In this document: positions 31,940 through 42,965 of the stretch, one piece after another
Layout of the letters: each line of letters begins with the position of its first letter
Numbering within the stretch: the stretch's first letter is position 1
Position numbers and translations under genes: made by a program
The notes under the pieces: generated by a model
Told to the model about the DNA's origin: nothing
Databases searched by the model: none
Seen by the model: the letters and a program-made list of their open reading frames with translations, nothing else
Assembly (NCBI GenBank): GCA_021292105.1
Contig: CM037865.1
Span: 20,284,428 to 20,348,427 of the forward strand
Length of the DNA: 64,000 nucleotides
Reading direction: 5' to 3'
From: Anadara kagoshimensis
Taxonomy: Eukaryota > Mollusca > Bivalvia > Arcoida > Arcidae

Positions 31940-32880
31940 ACGATTATCTGGAAAACTACACACTTTTTGTATAGACATGTACATGTATATTTCATTGTTG
32001 TAGATATTGATATAACAATCATTTTGCTGTATAGAAAAAGTCATGGGTTCAAAGGTCAAGGTCACAGATGCGAAACAATACCAAAATGGTTAATTATCTC
32101 AAAAACTATAAACTTTTTGTACAGGCATGTATATCAGAATGTTGTAGGTATTGATACAACGATTATTTTGATGTTTAGAAAAAGGTCATGGAATCAAAGG
32201 TCAAGGTCACAGATGTGAAACAATACCGAAATGGTTAATTATCTCAAAAACTATTAACTTTTTGTATAGGCATGTATATTAGAATGTTGTAGGTATTGAT
32301 ACAACGATCATTTTGATGTATAGAAAAAGGTCATGGAATCAAAGGTTAAGGTCACAGAAGCGAAACAATACCGAAATGGTTAATTATCTAAAAAAAACTA
32401 TTAACTTTTTGGATAGGCATGTATATTAGAATGTTGTAGTTATTGATACAACAATCATTTTGATGTATAGAAAAAGGTCATGGGTTCAAAGGTCAAGGTC
32501 ACAGATGCGAAACAATCCCTAAATGGTTAATTATCTCAAAAACTATAAAATTTTTGTAGAGGCATGTATATTAGAATGTTGTAGGTATTGATACAACGAT
32601 CATTTTGATGAATAGAAAAAGGTCATGGTTCAAAGGTCAAGGTCACAGATGTGAAACAATACTGAAATGGTTTATTATCTTGAAAACTATTACCTTGTTG
32701 AATAGGCATGTATAATAGAATGTTGTAGGTATTGATACTGTCATATACCATTTTTTTAATTTAATATTATTACATTTTATATTGTCTATTGTCATATACC
32801 ATTTTTGAATGTATTTTATGATTAAATTAAAAAAATGGTATATGACAATACAACGGTCATTATGATGTAAAGAAAAAGTC
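31940..32880 (+). repeat. Six tandem ~145-bp core repeats
   Basis: The phrase AAAGGTCAAGGTCACAG (one copy AAAGGTTAAGGTCACAG) recurs at 32051, 32196, 32341, 32488 and 32632, giving periods of 144-147 bp, with partial units at both ends. Each unit also holds GTTGTAGGTATTGATACAAC and GAAATGGTTAATTATCTC. The sixth unit is interrupted by the MITE at 32739-32847. Confidence 0.85.
32739..32847. mobile_element. 109-bp palindromic MITE with ATAC target duplication
   Basis: Ends TGTCATATACCATTTTTTTA and its inverse, flanked by ATAC (32735-32738 and 32848-32851). The neighbouring tandem units give the uninterrupted target, GGTATTGATACAACG, in which ATAC occurs once, so the 4-bp duplication is directly demonstrated. 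Same family as 3945-4002. Confidence 0.9.
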
Positions 32881-33080
32881 ATTGGGGTTTCAGTATTTAT
32901 GTTTTCTTGAAATCTATCAGCTAGCCATTAATTATCAGGTGAGCGTATCAGGCCCATGGGCCTCTTGTTTAATTAATTTTTTGAGATTAATCAACTTGAA
33001 TTCGTTGTGAATAGCTGAAAAAAATTGCTGGTGTGACATTAAACAACATTCTAGTACAACATCACCAAGTTTACTATACC

Positions 33081-33376
33081 ACTACGGCAGCTGAGTTGGT
33101 AGAGTGTTTGTTTTGTATGTGGGAGGCCATAGGTTCGAACCACGGCTGTAGTCTGATAAGACTTGAAAAGGGTAGTGACTAGAAATCAAAGTCATTGGGT
33201 CCTTGGAAAAAACACTAAAACCCAGTGCCTCGTGTCACGTTCAATAACCCTTTCTTCACATTGCCATAACAGAACTGCAAAGGAAAATAAAATCTGAAAC
33301 TTCGCCTATAACTGGTGACGTCTCGATTTAAATGAAATATTCATGACTGGGACCTACAACTCCATTCAATCAATCC
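33081..33376 (+). repeat. SINE family A, full-length copy
   Basis: The tRNA-like head begins ACTACGGCAGCTGAGTTGGT, with a B-box GGTTCGAACCACGG; its ends ACTACGG/CTGTAGT can pair like an acceptor stem. The body has GTGCCTCGTGTCACG, and the tail GGTGACGTCTCGATTTAAAT and GACTGGGACC runs to CATTCAATCAATCC. The anticodon region and the attached body show that it is a SINE rather than a tRNA gene. Confidence 0.8.
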
Positions 33377-34417
33377 AGATTTACTAAACACATACGTGTG
33401 AAGTCACCAAGCGGTGATACATTGTTCAACTTGGTATTATAATCCTCTTGCTGTGGTGTAAAACAAACTGTTATTTTCATATGAGAGGATTATGCATTAA
33501 AACGCACCTTGTTAAAAATTACGAGTGTTAGTTATGTGGTTTAATTTATTTAATTCATGTTTAATTCAGTCCTAAATTAAATCCTAAAAAAAAACCATAT
33601 ACATGACGTGAATAGTGAACCAGTACACCTGGGCCAGGGTAATGTCTCTTCGGTCTTGTTTGAAATGAACTGAACTTGTCCAATATTCATAAACATCAGA
33701 AGTTCATAAAGAACCTTCTTTCTATTGTGGAAAAACGATGTTTTGAACATGGATGCATGGTGATTTAAATTTTAAATTGAATATTGTTAAAATTTGAATA
33801 ATATTTCAACACAGAGAGGGTAACCTAATAAAACAGCATTATTTGACGCGGTTTCTAAACCCTTGGTCGGAAATAAAAAATTCACGCTCGTCACTTGACG
33901 GCTCTGACAGATACACCTTAGATATAAACATGACCGATAAAACATAGTTGACCAATTTAAAGGCGATTATTAAAATAATGAGTTTGTCAGTATACAACGT
34001 GATCTATAATACTCGGTGTGAACGGTATTAAAAACGTTTGAACCGGCGTTTTCCGGAATAGCGACGTTTTGCGAGAAATAAGTTATGAATTCTATATGTA
34101 ATTCAAAAAAAAGTTTCGTATAGTTGTGCAAGTGTATCACGTGATTTGAAACGTTTTTCAAAACTACAGAGAAACCGTATGCGTCGCAATTTCAGGTGCT
34201 CCGAAAAGGTTTTCACACTTAAAATTGCGGCAATAAATATGGTGTAACTTTAAAGCATTTGTGGTTATTCTGATGTCGGTATGCGTAAAAAGACTGAATA
34301 CTTACAATCAAATAATTATTGTGAATTATTTTTTATTATTATGTATTGCAGTTTACAATTAACGTACACGTTATAAAGTAATTTGTTTATTAAAGTTTAC
34401 AAGATTAGAATAGAGTA
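33377..34417. other. Non-coding sequence
   Basis: No coding region or clear element recognised. Confidence 0.45.
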
Positions 34418-34590
34418 ATTGAGCTTTACTCCCGAGTTAATATTCTGTCACTTATATCAAAGCGGTTAGTTCAGAGATGGTAGGGAAACTGGAGTTTAAT
34501 GAGAAAACCACCAACCTTCGACAAGAAAACTGACAAACTTTTTCACTCTAGGATCTGTTCCGAATTGGATTCGAGTCGAGTCCCTCGGGA
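34418..34590 (-). repeat. SINE family B copy
   Basis: GAGTAATTGAGCTTTACTCC, TTCTGTCACTTATATCAAAG, CCACCAACCTTCGACAAG, then CTCTAGGATCTGTTCCGAAT and GGATTCGAGTCG: the family-B order, with a worn tRNA head at the right. Confidence 0.6.
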
Positions 34591-35430
34591 TACAATGAAC
34601 ATAGCTATACGATGTTTATAACTTTTATCTTAGACAAGTGTTTAACTTCAATACACATTAGATAACGGTTAATATCAATACGTGTTAACATGCATAAACA
34701 GAGGTGGTGATGCATAAAAACAATAAATAAAAAATAATAATTTATGTTAAACAAAGACTATTAAACTTTACGATGTGTATAGGCAAACAACATTGACCTG
34801 TCCGCTTCACCTCTCATTGGGAATATTCATATAGGCAGGCACACTCAGTACATGATTGGTGTTTGGATTCGCGTTTAAATCACAACGAATTACGTTTCCC
34901 ATGAAGACGAAATGAACACGTGTCCCCTATGTATAAGTGTTCTGGTCCATGATAAATATATTTACAAGCATTTTATTTAAAGTTTAAGCAGACAGGTCAA
35001 TGTTGTTTACCAATACCACTTGTTGAAAGATCATTAAAAACCTATAACAATTTAATATAATGATTAGAATTTATGAATAATGAACATCCCCTTAAAATTT
35101 CTGCCATTTTAGACAACTACTAAGGGCTGTTGATTATGTACACTGACAACGCCGGGTCACTTGGTTGCCTCGTGGAGTGTTATTTCTTATTCATTTCAAT
35201 TCAATAATCGTCTTTTAAATTGGCAACGAAAAGACACAATACCCTGTTGATTATACGATAAATACCACAACAATGATATGTGAATGTAATGGCATTTAAC
35301 AAGTCTTAACATCGTCAAAATCTGGATTACTTCCAGCATAATATATTGTAATAAAATGCATATCACATGCATTTAATCAACATAATTAAATAATAATTAA
35401 TTGTGTGACAATTATCATACCCGACCTGTT
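34591..35430. other. Non-coding AT-rich sequence
   Basis: No gene or element recognised. Confidence 0.45.
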
Positions 35431-35850
35431 GGTGTTATAGACTATGGTAGATACCAAAACTACAATTATATTATGACTTTTTTTAATTGTTACTTACTCC
35501 AAATTTATATATCTTTTATTGAAATCAAAATATCCCTTACTTCGATTTTTATATGATATACAATGTTGGTGTTACAGACGCTATGGTAGATACCAAAAAT
35601 ACAATCATATTGTGACTTTTTAAAAAAAATTATCATTTAATCCAAACTTCTATATCTGTTAATAAAATCAAAATATCTCTTACTTCGATTTTTATATGAT
35701 ATACAATGTTGGTGTTACAGACGCTATGGTAGATACCAAAAATACAATCATATTGTGACTTTTTAAAAAAAATTATCATTTAATCCAAACTTCTATATCT
35801 GTTAATAAAATCAAAATATCTCTTACTTCGATTTTTATTTGATATACAAT
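35431..35850. repeat. Three tandem ~140-bp repeats
   Basis: GGTGTTA(C/T)AGAC.CTATGG recurs at 35431, 35568 and 35711. Units two and three appear to differ at about one position over 143 bp, while the first is clearly diverged. This indicates one old and one very recent duplication. AT-rich, non-coding. Confidence 0.85.
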
Positions 35851-36038
35851 GTACATTGTAATATCAATTTTATAAAACCTTTAACACAAAATAATTCACT
35901 CCAGCTATATAGTACAATCTGGATCCATCACCACCATTGGTTCAGTCAGATTTTGACACTAGAAAAGGGGTTAGGCATTACATCCATTGACAATTTATTG
36001 ATGTAATTTATAGCAATTCAAATGCGACATTATTATAA

Positions 36039-36313
36039 CCCCCACTTAAAAAGTGGGGGGTATATAGTGATAGGATGTCCGTCCGTGTGTCCGTCCGTCC
36101 TTCCGTTACACCTTAGGGTACCTATCTCTTATCCACAACTCCTCCTAAACCCTTCAATGAATTTTCATGAAACTTTCACACAATCTTTCTGATATAATGT
36201 AGATGTGCACCTCCTATTAAAAAATTTGATCCGATGGATTTATGTGTGTGTGTGTGGGGGGGGGAGGGAAACGGGGGGTATTTTTGTGAGCTTGTGGCTC
36301 ACAATTTTTCTAG
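36039..36313 (+). mobile_element. Short Helitron/Helentron-like non-autonomous element
   Basis: The left end is a hairpin (CCCCCACTTAAAAAGTGGGGG). Near the right end, TTGTGAGC and GCTCACAA form an 8-bp stem (36284-36304), followed by TTTTT and the terminal CTAG (36310-36313) with T next: the classic Helitron 3' signature. Internally there is a CCGTCCGT-type run and a (GT)n/G-rich tract. The 5' end lacks a canonical TC, so Helentron-type is preferred. No coding capacity. Confidence 0.6.
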
Positions 36314-36411
36314 TTTATACTGTTGTCATTTGCTACTTTTAAAAATATTTAAAAACAAGTACATGATGCTGTAAATAAACATATTTTACACATGTGGGGA
36401 ATGTAGGTTAA

Positions 36412-36516
36412 GGTTCCAGTTAATATTATTTCATTTATATCGAGACGGCCAATTCATGAATGGTTGGAGAAAACCTGAGTGAACACCGACCTTCGGCAAT
36501 CTTTTCGCACTAAGAC
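36412..36516 (-). repeat. SINE family B fragment
   Basis: Contains TATTTCATTTATATCGAGAC, GGTTGGAGAAAACCTGAGTG and CACCGACCTTCGGCAATC, the central body of SINE-B, and runs directly into the MITE at 36517. Confidence 0.55.
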
Positions 36517-36765
36517 CAGGCACAGTTTCCTTAGCTAATATTTTCTTTAACTTAAATTTAGCACATTTTGTAATCTCTTTTTGGAACTACTGGTGAATAT
36601 TTTTGTCAAGACTAACTAAATATTTTAATCTAGGAGTGATCTTAAAAATGACACCTTAAATTCCTCAATATCTTGAAAATTAACAAAATTATCATGAAAG
36701 CCTTGAAATCTTGCAAGATTTAAGTTAAGGAAAACCTTAACTAAGGAATAATTGTGAAATCGGGG
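36517..36765. mobile_element. Diverged copy of the CCGGTTTCACAAT MITE
   Basis: The right end AAGGAATAATTGTGAAATCGGGG and the left-arm phrases TTTCTTTAACTTAAATTTAGC and TTTTTGGAACTACTGGTGAA parallel the copy at 21609-21864. Confidence 0.65.
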
Positions 36766-36949
36766 TATATTCGCATGTTGTTCGAACTAAGGCGATAAGA
36801 GACACTGTAAATTAAGTGTGATTTAGATCACTGGGCCAACAAGGCCCCTTACATACAAGTACAGTAGCGCTAACACTCACACAAAAGTCCAGTTGTCATA
36901 ACAACCAACTCTAAATCATGTTTCAAGTGAAAAAGACACAAAGGGATGT

Positions 36950-38175
36950 ACATATTACAAAAATTTCACTCAATTTTACAAAAAGAGTAAATTTTTGTAG
37001 CATATTTTACAATGTTACAAAAACTGAGTTTTACAGCTTATTTGTTATTTTTTCATAGCATACTCCATGTTATATGTATAAAAACTGGATTCAACAGTAC
37101 ATTGCAGTGTTACAAATACATGTTGTGGAAATTTTCAATAGTGACCATGTTACAAATAGGGAATTCCATGTTACAAATAGGGAATTCATGTTACAAATAG
37201 TGGAAAATTGAAATTGTGAAAATATGTCACAAAAAGGGATTCCCAAATTACAAATAGTGGAAATTGTCAGTAGTGAATTCCATGTTACAAATAGTTAACT
37301 CCATGTTACAAAGAGTGAACTCCATGTTACAAATAGTGAACTCCATATTACAAATAGTGAAATTCCATATTACAAATAGTGAACTCCATGTTACAAATAG
37401 TGAACTCCATGTTACAAATTAGGGAATTTCTGTTACAAATAGGGAATCCCATATTACAAACAGTGGAAATTGACCCTAATGAGTTCCATGTTACAACTAG
37501 TAAATAGTGGAAATTTGTCAAAAGTGAATTCCATGTTACAAATAGGGAATTACACAAATAGGGAATCCCATGTTACAAATGGTAGAAATTGGCCATATTG
37601 AGTTCCGTGTTACAAAATAGGGAATTCATTTTACAAATAGTGGAAACTTGAAATAGTGAAAACATGTCACAAAAAGGGAATCCCATATTATAAATAGTGG
37701 AAATTGTCAAAAGTGAATTCCATGTTACAAATAGTGAATTCCATGTTAAAAATAGTGGAAATTGTCAGTATTGAAATTTATTATACAAATAGGGAATTCC
37801 ATAACAAATGGTGGAAATTGACAACAATGTTATAAATAGTGGAAATTGTCAAAAGTGAATTCCATGTTACAAATAGTGAATTACATGTTACAAATAGGGA
37901 ATTCTATGTTACAAATAGTTGAAATTGTCAATAGTAAGGTTCATGTCACAAATAGGTAATCACATATTATAAATAGTGGAAATTGATCGTAATGGGTTCC
38001 ATGTTACAACTAGTAAATTACATGTTACAAAAAAGTGAATTCAAACGTAAATTCCAATGTTCATTAATTAAATCCATGTTACAAATAGTTGAAAATTTTA
38101 ATAGTAAATGCCAGATTTCACATAGTGGACATTTTCAATAGTACTCGTAATTTCCATGTTACAAAAATAGTGAAT
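36950..38175. repeat. 1.2-kb minisatellite, ~21-bp unit
   Basis: Degenerate tandem repeats of CCATGTTACAAATAGTGAATT, alternating irregularly with GTGGAAATTGTCAAAAGTGA. Unit length and spacing vary, with no conserved spacer structure, and short frames across it are repeat translations. It lies 3' of the minus-strand ORF at 38433-39365. Confidence 0.85.
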
Positions 38176-38432
38176 TGAAAAGTTAATTTCGAGTTAGAAA
38201 AAAAGAAAGTAAGTTCGATACTAATCCAATTTCATTGAAATTAAATTTTCAATAAACATATATTACATTTTCTGTTATTTCTAAAGTATTTTGTAACACC
38301 ACAAAGCACTAAATCTTACCGGTGTTAACTAAATCGATCCCGATGATAATCCTGTCCTGAAACCATTAAACTTATTTTATTGTTATTTCGGTATTTTTCA
38401 CTTTATAAGCACGTAGAATCGGTATCTCAGAA

Positions 38433-39365
38433 TCAGGTATTATCATGTCTTGGTGATCTCTGTTGTTGTTGAGCATGGTCTACTGTTTGTAGATGGTGAA
38501 AGTCAGACATGCCGTGTTGCATTGGTTTCAACAACCTCGGCACGTTCTTTGGTTTGCTCCCTGTACTTGGTGTAGGCATTAAGGCATCACTACCGTGAAG
38601 TGTTTTTGCACGTGAACCAATGTTCACCCTAGCAGTAGAAAAATATGTTTCGTCTCGTTCCTGAGAAACGCCGTCTAAGGAAGGCAGCACTAGTGGTGCT
38701 AGATGGTCAGATCTGGGAGTTATATAATGGTCCAACTGTATAGAGCCGTTTATTCTTTGGGTCTGAGCGAGTTTGTTCCTGTTTAAATTGTCCGTTAACG
38801 ACGGTGGTGCCGATGTCTGTATCACGTGATTTGGAGAACCAGTTGGTCTTGGTGTAGACTTAGGTTGAGTTTTCACAAAATCATACTTTCCAGGCTGCTT
38901 TATGATTTTCCGAGCTGGAAAGTGCTGGTAATTTTTAACATATGCAGTTTTAGGAGATAAAGCAGTAGGATTTGTCATAGAAATGCCATCTTCTAGAAAC
39001 CCAGCACCACCATACATTTGTCGTTTGTGTGAGAACGTCGTAGCATAAAATGTCACTTCTTTCCCGCGTTTTTCAGCAGACAGCAGTGTACACTTGTTTG
39101 TCAGCTTTGAAGACAAATCAGCCACTTCCTGTTCTCGACATCTCTGTGTCATGTCAGTCAATATCTGCTGCTGTTTTCCAAGCCGACGTTTTTCGAAACT
39201 TCCAGACAATTCCATGATGGCCATTTTTTCCGGAGTTGGCAACCTCTGCTTCTCATCTCTATGGTGATGTGTTATTGATTTCAGATTCTCTTTTGTCGGG
39301 TCTTTGAGAAATGGAGGCGGAGGATTAAAGTCCTCAAAACAAATCTGTGATTGAAACAGCCTCAT
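38433..39365 (-). CDS. Uncharacterised 310-residue protein, single exon
   Basis: Open frame from ATG at 39363-39365 to TGA at 38433-38435. Not recognised. The N-terminus (MRLFQSQICFEDFNPPPPF) is followed by a charged, possibly helical region (about residues 45-95, with KMAIMELSGSFEKRRLGK and MTQRCREQEVADLSSK). The next part is Ser/Thr/Pro-rich and looks disordered, with KTAYVKNYQHFPARKI and LLKPMQHGMSDFHHLQ, ending in a Gln/His-rich tail. No signal peptide or membrane segment is visible. Amino-acid composition is normal and there is no relation to the local repeats, which argues for a real gene. It could also be one exon of a longer gene. Confidence 0.6.
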   Translation of the reverse strand: MRLFQSQICFEDFNPPPPFLKDPTKENLKSITHHHRDEKQRLPTPEKMAIMELSGSFEKRRLGKQQQILTDMTQRCREQEVADLSSKLTNKCTLLSAEKRGKEVTFYATTFSHKRQMYGGAGFLEDGISMTNPTALSPKTAYVKNYQHFPARKIIKQPGKYDFVKTQPKSTPRPTGSPNHVIQTSAPPSLTDNLNRNKLAQTQRINGSIQLDHYITPRSDHLAPLVLPSLDGVSQERDETYFSTARVNIGSRAKTLHGSDALMPTPSTGSKPKNVPRLLKPMQHGMSDFHHLQTVDHAQQQQRSPRHDNT

Positions 39366-40059
39366 TTTTAACACCAAGGTCTCATTTCACATTAAAATAA
39401 AATGGTTAGAAATTGATTTGAACATTTCAATCTCAAAGCGAATCACGCTCAAGCCGTTTACTTACATGGCGCGCCTCTATCCTTGGCTAAATTAAACTAA
39501 ACTAAATCAATGTTTGTTAAATCCAAGTTGAAATATGACTAATCCGATTAAAAAGAATTAAAAACACACACTTAGATAAATCTGGCAGACTTTTAAAAAA
39601 TGAAATTATTTCCTGTTTTGAATAAATTTTTTTCACATAATTGCAACCTGGTTGGTGCATTTAGCATTATCCAAATAAATAAATATCTTCTGTTGAACGT
39701 TACGGTATTTACTCACACGTTAAACAACAATACTGTAGGTAGCATTGGTATGATAAATCTAAATATCTGCTCAATGAACCGTGGCAGTTTAATATTTCAA
39801 AATCAGTAGTTTACCCCCTATTATGAATTTATAATAGCATATCACCATACATTGATTGAGAAACAATTGATGTATTTATTTTTGTGTTAGTGTTGAATTG
39901 ACTATGATAATACAAAAATTCAAATTAAAAGCGCTATCTGTCGCATCAATATAGGCCTAACGAAAAGTAAATTAAAAAGAATATTATGTAAAACGTTTTG
40001 TATAAAAAGAATAGAAAAAAAATGAAAATGCATTTTATCAGGAGTGGAGAAATGGAGTT
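39366..40059. other. Non-coding 5' flank of the uncharacterised ORF
   Basis: No element or further exon recognised. Confidence 0.4.
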
Positions 40060-40195
40060 TTTATCCCCCCCCCCCCTAGTCTTTTTTCTTCAACTTATGT
40101 CGAAGCGGTGGGGAAAATAGGGGTACCCGACCTTCGATTCGGCAAGCGAACTGACAAACTTTCTACTGTCCCGAGTGGGAACCAAGGGGCGAGAT
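40060..40195 (-). repeat. SINE family B fragment
   Basis: Begins with a poly-C run at about 40064-40077, then CAACTTATGTCGAAGCGGTG, CCCGACCTTCGATTCGGCAA and CTTTCTACTGTCCCGAGTGG. The left tail region is replaced by the C-run. Confidence 0.55.
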
Positions 40196-40929
40196 TATCT
40201 TTATAGAAAGTTCATATACTTTAATATACATATACTAGTATTTATAGACTTTTGCTAACAGTATTATGGACTTCATATTCATTTAAGTGTGATTAAATAA
40301 AGAAAATTTAAGTAGATCGATTTGAAAAGAAAATGAAAAGCGGACATGACTGGAGTTCAGAAGATCTGACAAAACCAAGTGTCAACATTTATTTGAGATA
40401 AATTAGTAACATGTTCGGTGTAACATTTATAGAACTTGACCCCACTAGAACTGTAAATACAAGTGTTTCACATTACAAAATTGAATCAATTTTAAAACTT
40501 TTATTGGCAAGGGAAGGTATATCGTATTACTAAATTTAAAACTCATAACTGTTCTCTCAAAGTTGAACTTTAATTATTTTTAAAGAATGATAACAATCAA
40601 CTTTATTACTTTCATTACGTCACCATAGGAAGGGGTAGTTCGAAAATTCTCGTTAAAACCAGCGATATTAAACTTTATACATGTACATGTATCATGGTAT
40701 ATATATATATAAATAAATGTCGCTACTAAAACTAAAGTTTTATGATTTTTCAGTTCGTTCAGGATATTCCGGGACTTAAGAGGCCGATGTATTCTATAAA
40801 ATCATCGATAAATTGCAAACAACTGGAAGGGACTGAACCGCTGATATTTTACGGAAAAAGGGTTCGACCTTTTATGACAGATTTATCCTTCGTTTGCATA
40901 GTGTGGTCCCTTCCGGCAGCACCTTGACT

Positions 40930-41155
40930 TGGAGTTCTAAAATGAATAGTGGGTACGACCATGAGCGCCTATACTTCAGTTCAGGTTTCGTGGAGGAAAT
41001 CACAGTAGGTGGGGAAATCAAAGTACCCCAGGAGAAGAAAAAAAATCAACATACGAATTGACAAACTGTCTCCTACTATGGTCGGCTCAGTAGTATTCTA
41101 ACCCAAGTGACGAAATGACGAAAAGCCATATGCTAAACTGACGCCTTAGACCACC
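40930..41155 (-). repeat. SINE family B copy
   Basis: Contains CAGGTTTCGTGGAGGAAATC, AATTGACAAACTGTCTCCTA and a worn head around ATTCTAACCCAAGTGACG and GACGCCTTAGACCACC. Confidence 0.5.
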
Positions 41156-41769
41156 TACTAATAATTGCTGATTAAGGCAATTATACATAATATTATTAAA
41201 CAACTACGAGATCTACTGTTATAATAATTTACATAATCCGTGTGTACAGATTTCTGTCTATGGATTAAGTGGGAATGGTTTGTTTTCGACTATCAGAGAT
41301 TATATATTTTTGAATCATGTTACTATATTTTTGAATCATGTTACTATATTTAGAATCATTATCAAATATTGAATAAGATCAGAAATCCATGATAGTACTC
41401 GGGGATATGTCATAATAGTTACTAAATATAGTACATGTATGTATATTTTTACAGTCGATGGTCAAGTTATCTTAAACCAATCAAAAACAAACATACTAAT
41501 CCATTTCCGAATCACAATCATGAAGCAAAGTGAAAACTTTGAAACGGATAGGTTAAAACGTGAACTTCCACCAGGGAAGTTAGGCCGGAACCCGGAAGGT
41601 TAAGCACCTCCTCTCACCCGCCAGGTGTGCAATCAAAATTGAGTAAAAGTAACATAGAAAATATATCCAGGGCAATCCTGGACATTGAGGCATCATACTT
41701 ATTAACAATACCGTGATGATGGCCATAAAACTTTTTAGGGGCCTGATAAGCCAAGTCAGTTGATCAAAT
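41156..41769. other. Non-coding sequence
   Basis: No gene supported. A short direct repeat (TATTTTTGAATCATGTTACT) occurs twice at about 41305-41345. Confidence 0.45.
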
Positions 41770-42138
41770 AATTATACTTGGAGTCAAATGGGTAAAGTAT
41801 TCATTCGTATGTGAGAGATTGGGTTCGAACCGCGACCGAATTTGACAAAAACTTGAAAAGAGGTAGCAACTGTTCTTTCACTAAGCACTAGGCCGGAGTT
41901 TAGAAATGACACTAATGTGCTTTAAAAACCAGGGACATTGAATATAGCAAATAATACTATTAAATGGATCGTAAAAACCAATGCCTCATGTCATGACTGG
42001 AGTGACAGGCTAAAGAACCATCTTTTTACATTGTTTTCGGGACTCTTGAAAAGATATAGATTTCTTGCACTTCATCTATAGCTGATGGGTCCTGATATAA
42101 GTGAAATATTCTTGAAACTCCATTCATGATCAATCAAC
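41770..42138 (+). repeat. SINE family A copy
   Basis: Head GGTAAAGTATTCATTCGTAT with B-box GGGTTCGAACCGCG, body AATGCCTCATGTCATGACTG, tail GATATAAGTGAAATATTCTTG ending CATTCATGATCAATCAACC. Somewhat longer than the other copies. Confidence 0.7.
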
Positions 42139-42779
42139 CATTGGGAAAGTCTATTATTTAAGAAGGAATACTTAATTAGCTCAATTTATTCATTCCACTA
42201 AGCATTGTTTTAGAGACATGTGGCTGAACCTTCTGAAAACAAGATTGCTTTCGATAAAATCGGAGTATCTTGGTCACTACCTATTTTCAAGTATTGGTAA
42301 GACCCAGTTAGGCTTCAAACTCTGACCTCAAACATATGAAACAGTGGTAGCCAGTAGAGTGGAGTGAAGTTGAGAAATCGGTAAAGGCTAGACAATACAC
42401 ATGCTGGATTAAACATAAAGCAGCAAGACATCTTTGAATGCTATAGATAAGGTAAATAGCCATAACCAAACATACAAGGGATAGCAAATTGAAATTATTA
42501 TAAATCAGTTATAATACTAACTTTAGGGGATTCAAATAGGGTTATTGACTCTTGGAACAAATTCTGTAATTGATGCACCAAGTTTAAATGCCTTCAACAG
42601 TCGGCTTAATAAACAATCCCATAAAATGACGCTCTAGAATCACAACTGGAAATACCAGTAAGCACCCCATATTATCAATATAAGCCTTTAGAAGATTGAA
42701 TCTTACAGTGACATTAAATATGGTAAGTAAGCCAACATCTTGTCCACCAGTTTGTTTATTAAATTGGTATCATTGCAGA
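42139..42779. other. Non-coding sequence
   Basis: No gene supported. The stretch near 42290-42340 (GACCCAGTTAGGCTTCAAAC) may be a worn SINE head. Confidence 0.4.
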
Positions 42780-42965
42780 CTGGGAGTGCAGTAATAGTGT
42801 TTTATGCCAAAGTAAAGAGATGGTGGAGGAAACTGTAGTGCCCAGAGAAAACCATCAATCTTCTGCAAACAAACTGGCAAAACTTTTTGACAAGAGAATG
42901 TTATCCAGTGGGATTTGAACCCAGGGAGTGATCTATAGCTAGCCTTGTTCACTTAGTCAATGAGG
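42780..42965 (-). repeat. SINE family B copy
   Basis: GTGGAGGAAACTGTAGTGCC, AGAGAAAACCATCAATCTTC, AACTGGCAAAACTTTTTGAC, then GTGGGATTTGAACCCAGGGA (inverted B-box), giving an orderly family-B copy. Confidence 0.65.

Larger units (their letters stand above)
31414..32967 (+). mobile_element. Helentron-like non-autonomous element (HINE) with tandem core
   Basis: The left end is TTTTAGCTCACCTGA. Near the right end is its inverse, TCAGGTGAGCG (32935-32945), followed by a perfect hairpin GGCCCATGGGCC (32951-32962) and a short TCTTG end. Subterminal inverted repeats plus a short 3' hairpin, with a central tandem array (31940-32880), match the architecture of Helentron-derived elements and of the pearl/CvA-type elements of bivalves. 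No Rep/helicase coding is present. A 5' fragment of the same family lies at 3225-3480 in the opposite orientation. Confidence 0.65.

Noticed and set aside
33081..33155. Possible tRNA gene (A-box, B-box, pairing ends)
   Set aside because: The sequence continues into a SINE body and tail shared with other copies, and the anticodon stem does not pair convincingly.
36950..38175. CRISPR-like alternation of a repeat and variable sequence
   Set aside because: Units are degenerate with irregular spacing and no unique constant-length spacers, and the genome is eukaryotic; it is a minisatellite.
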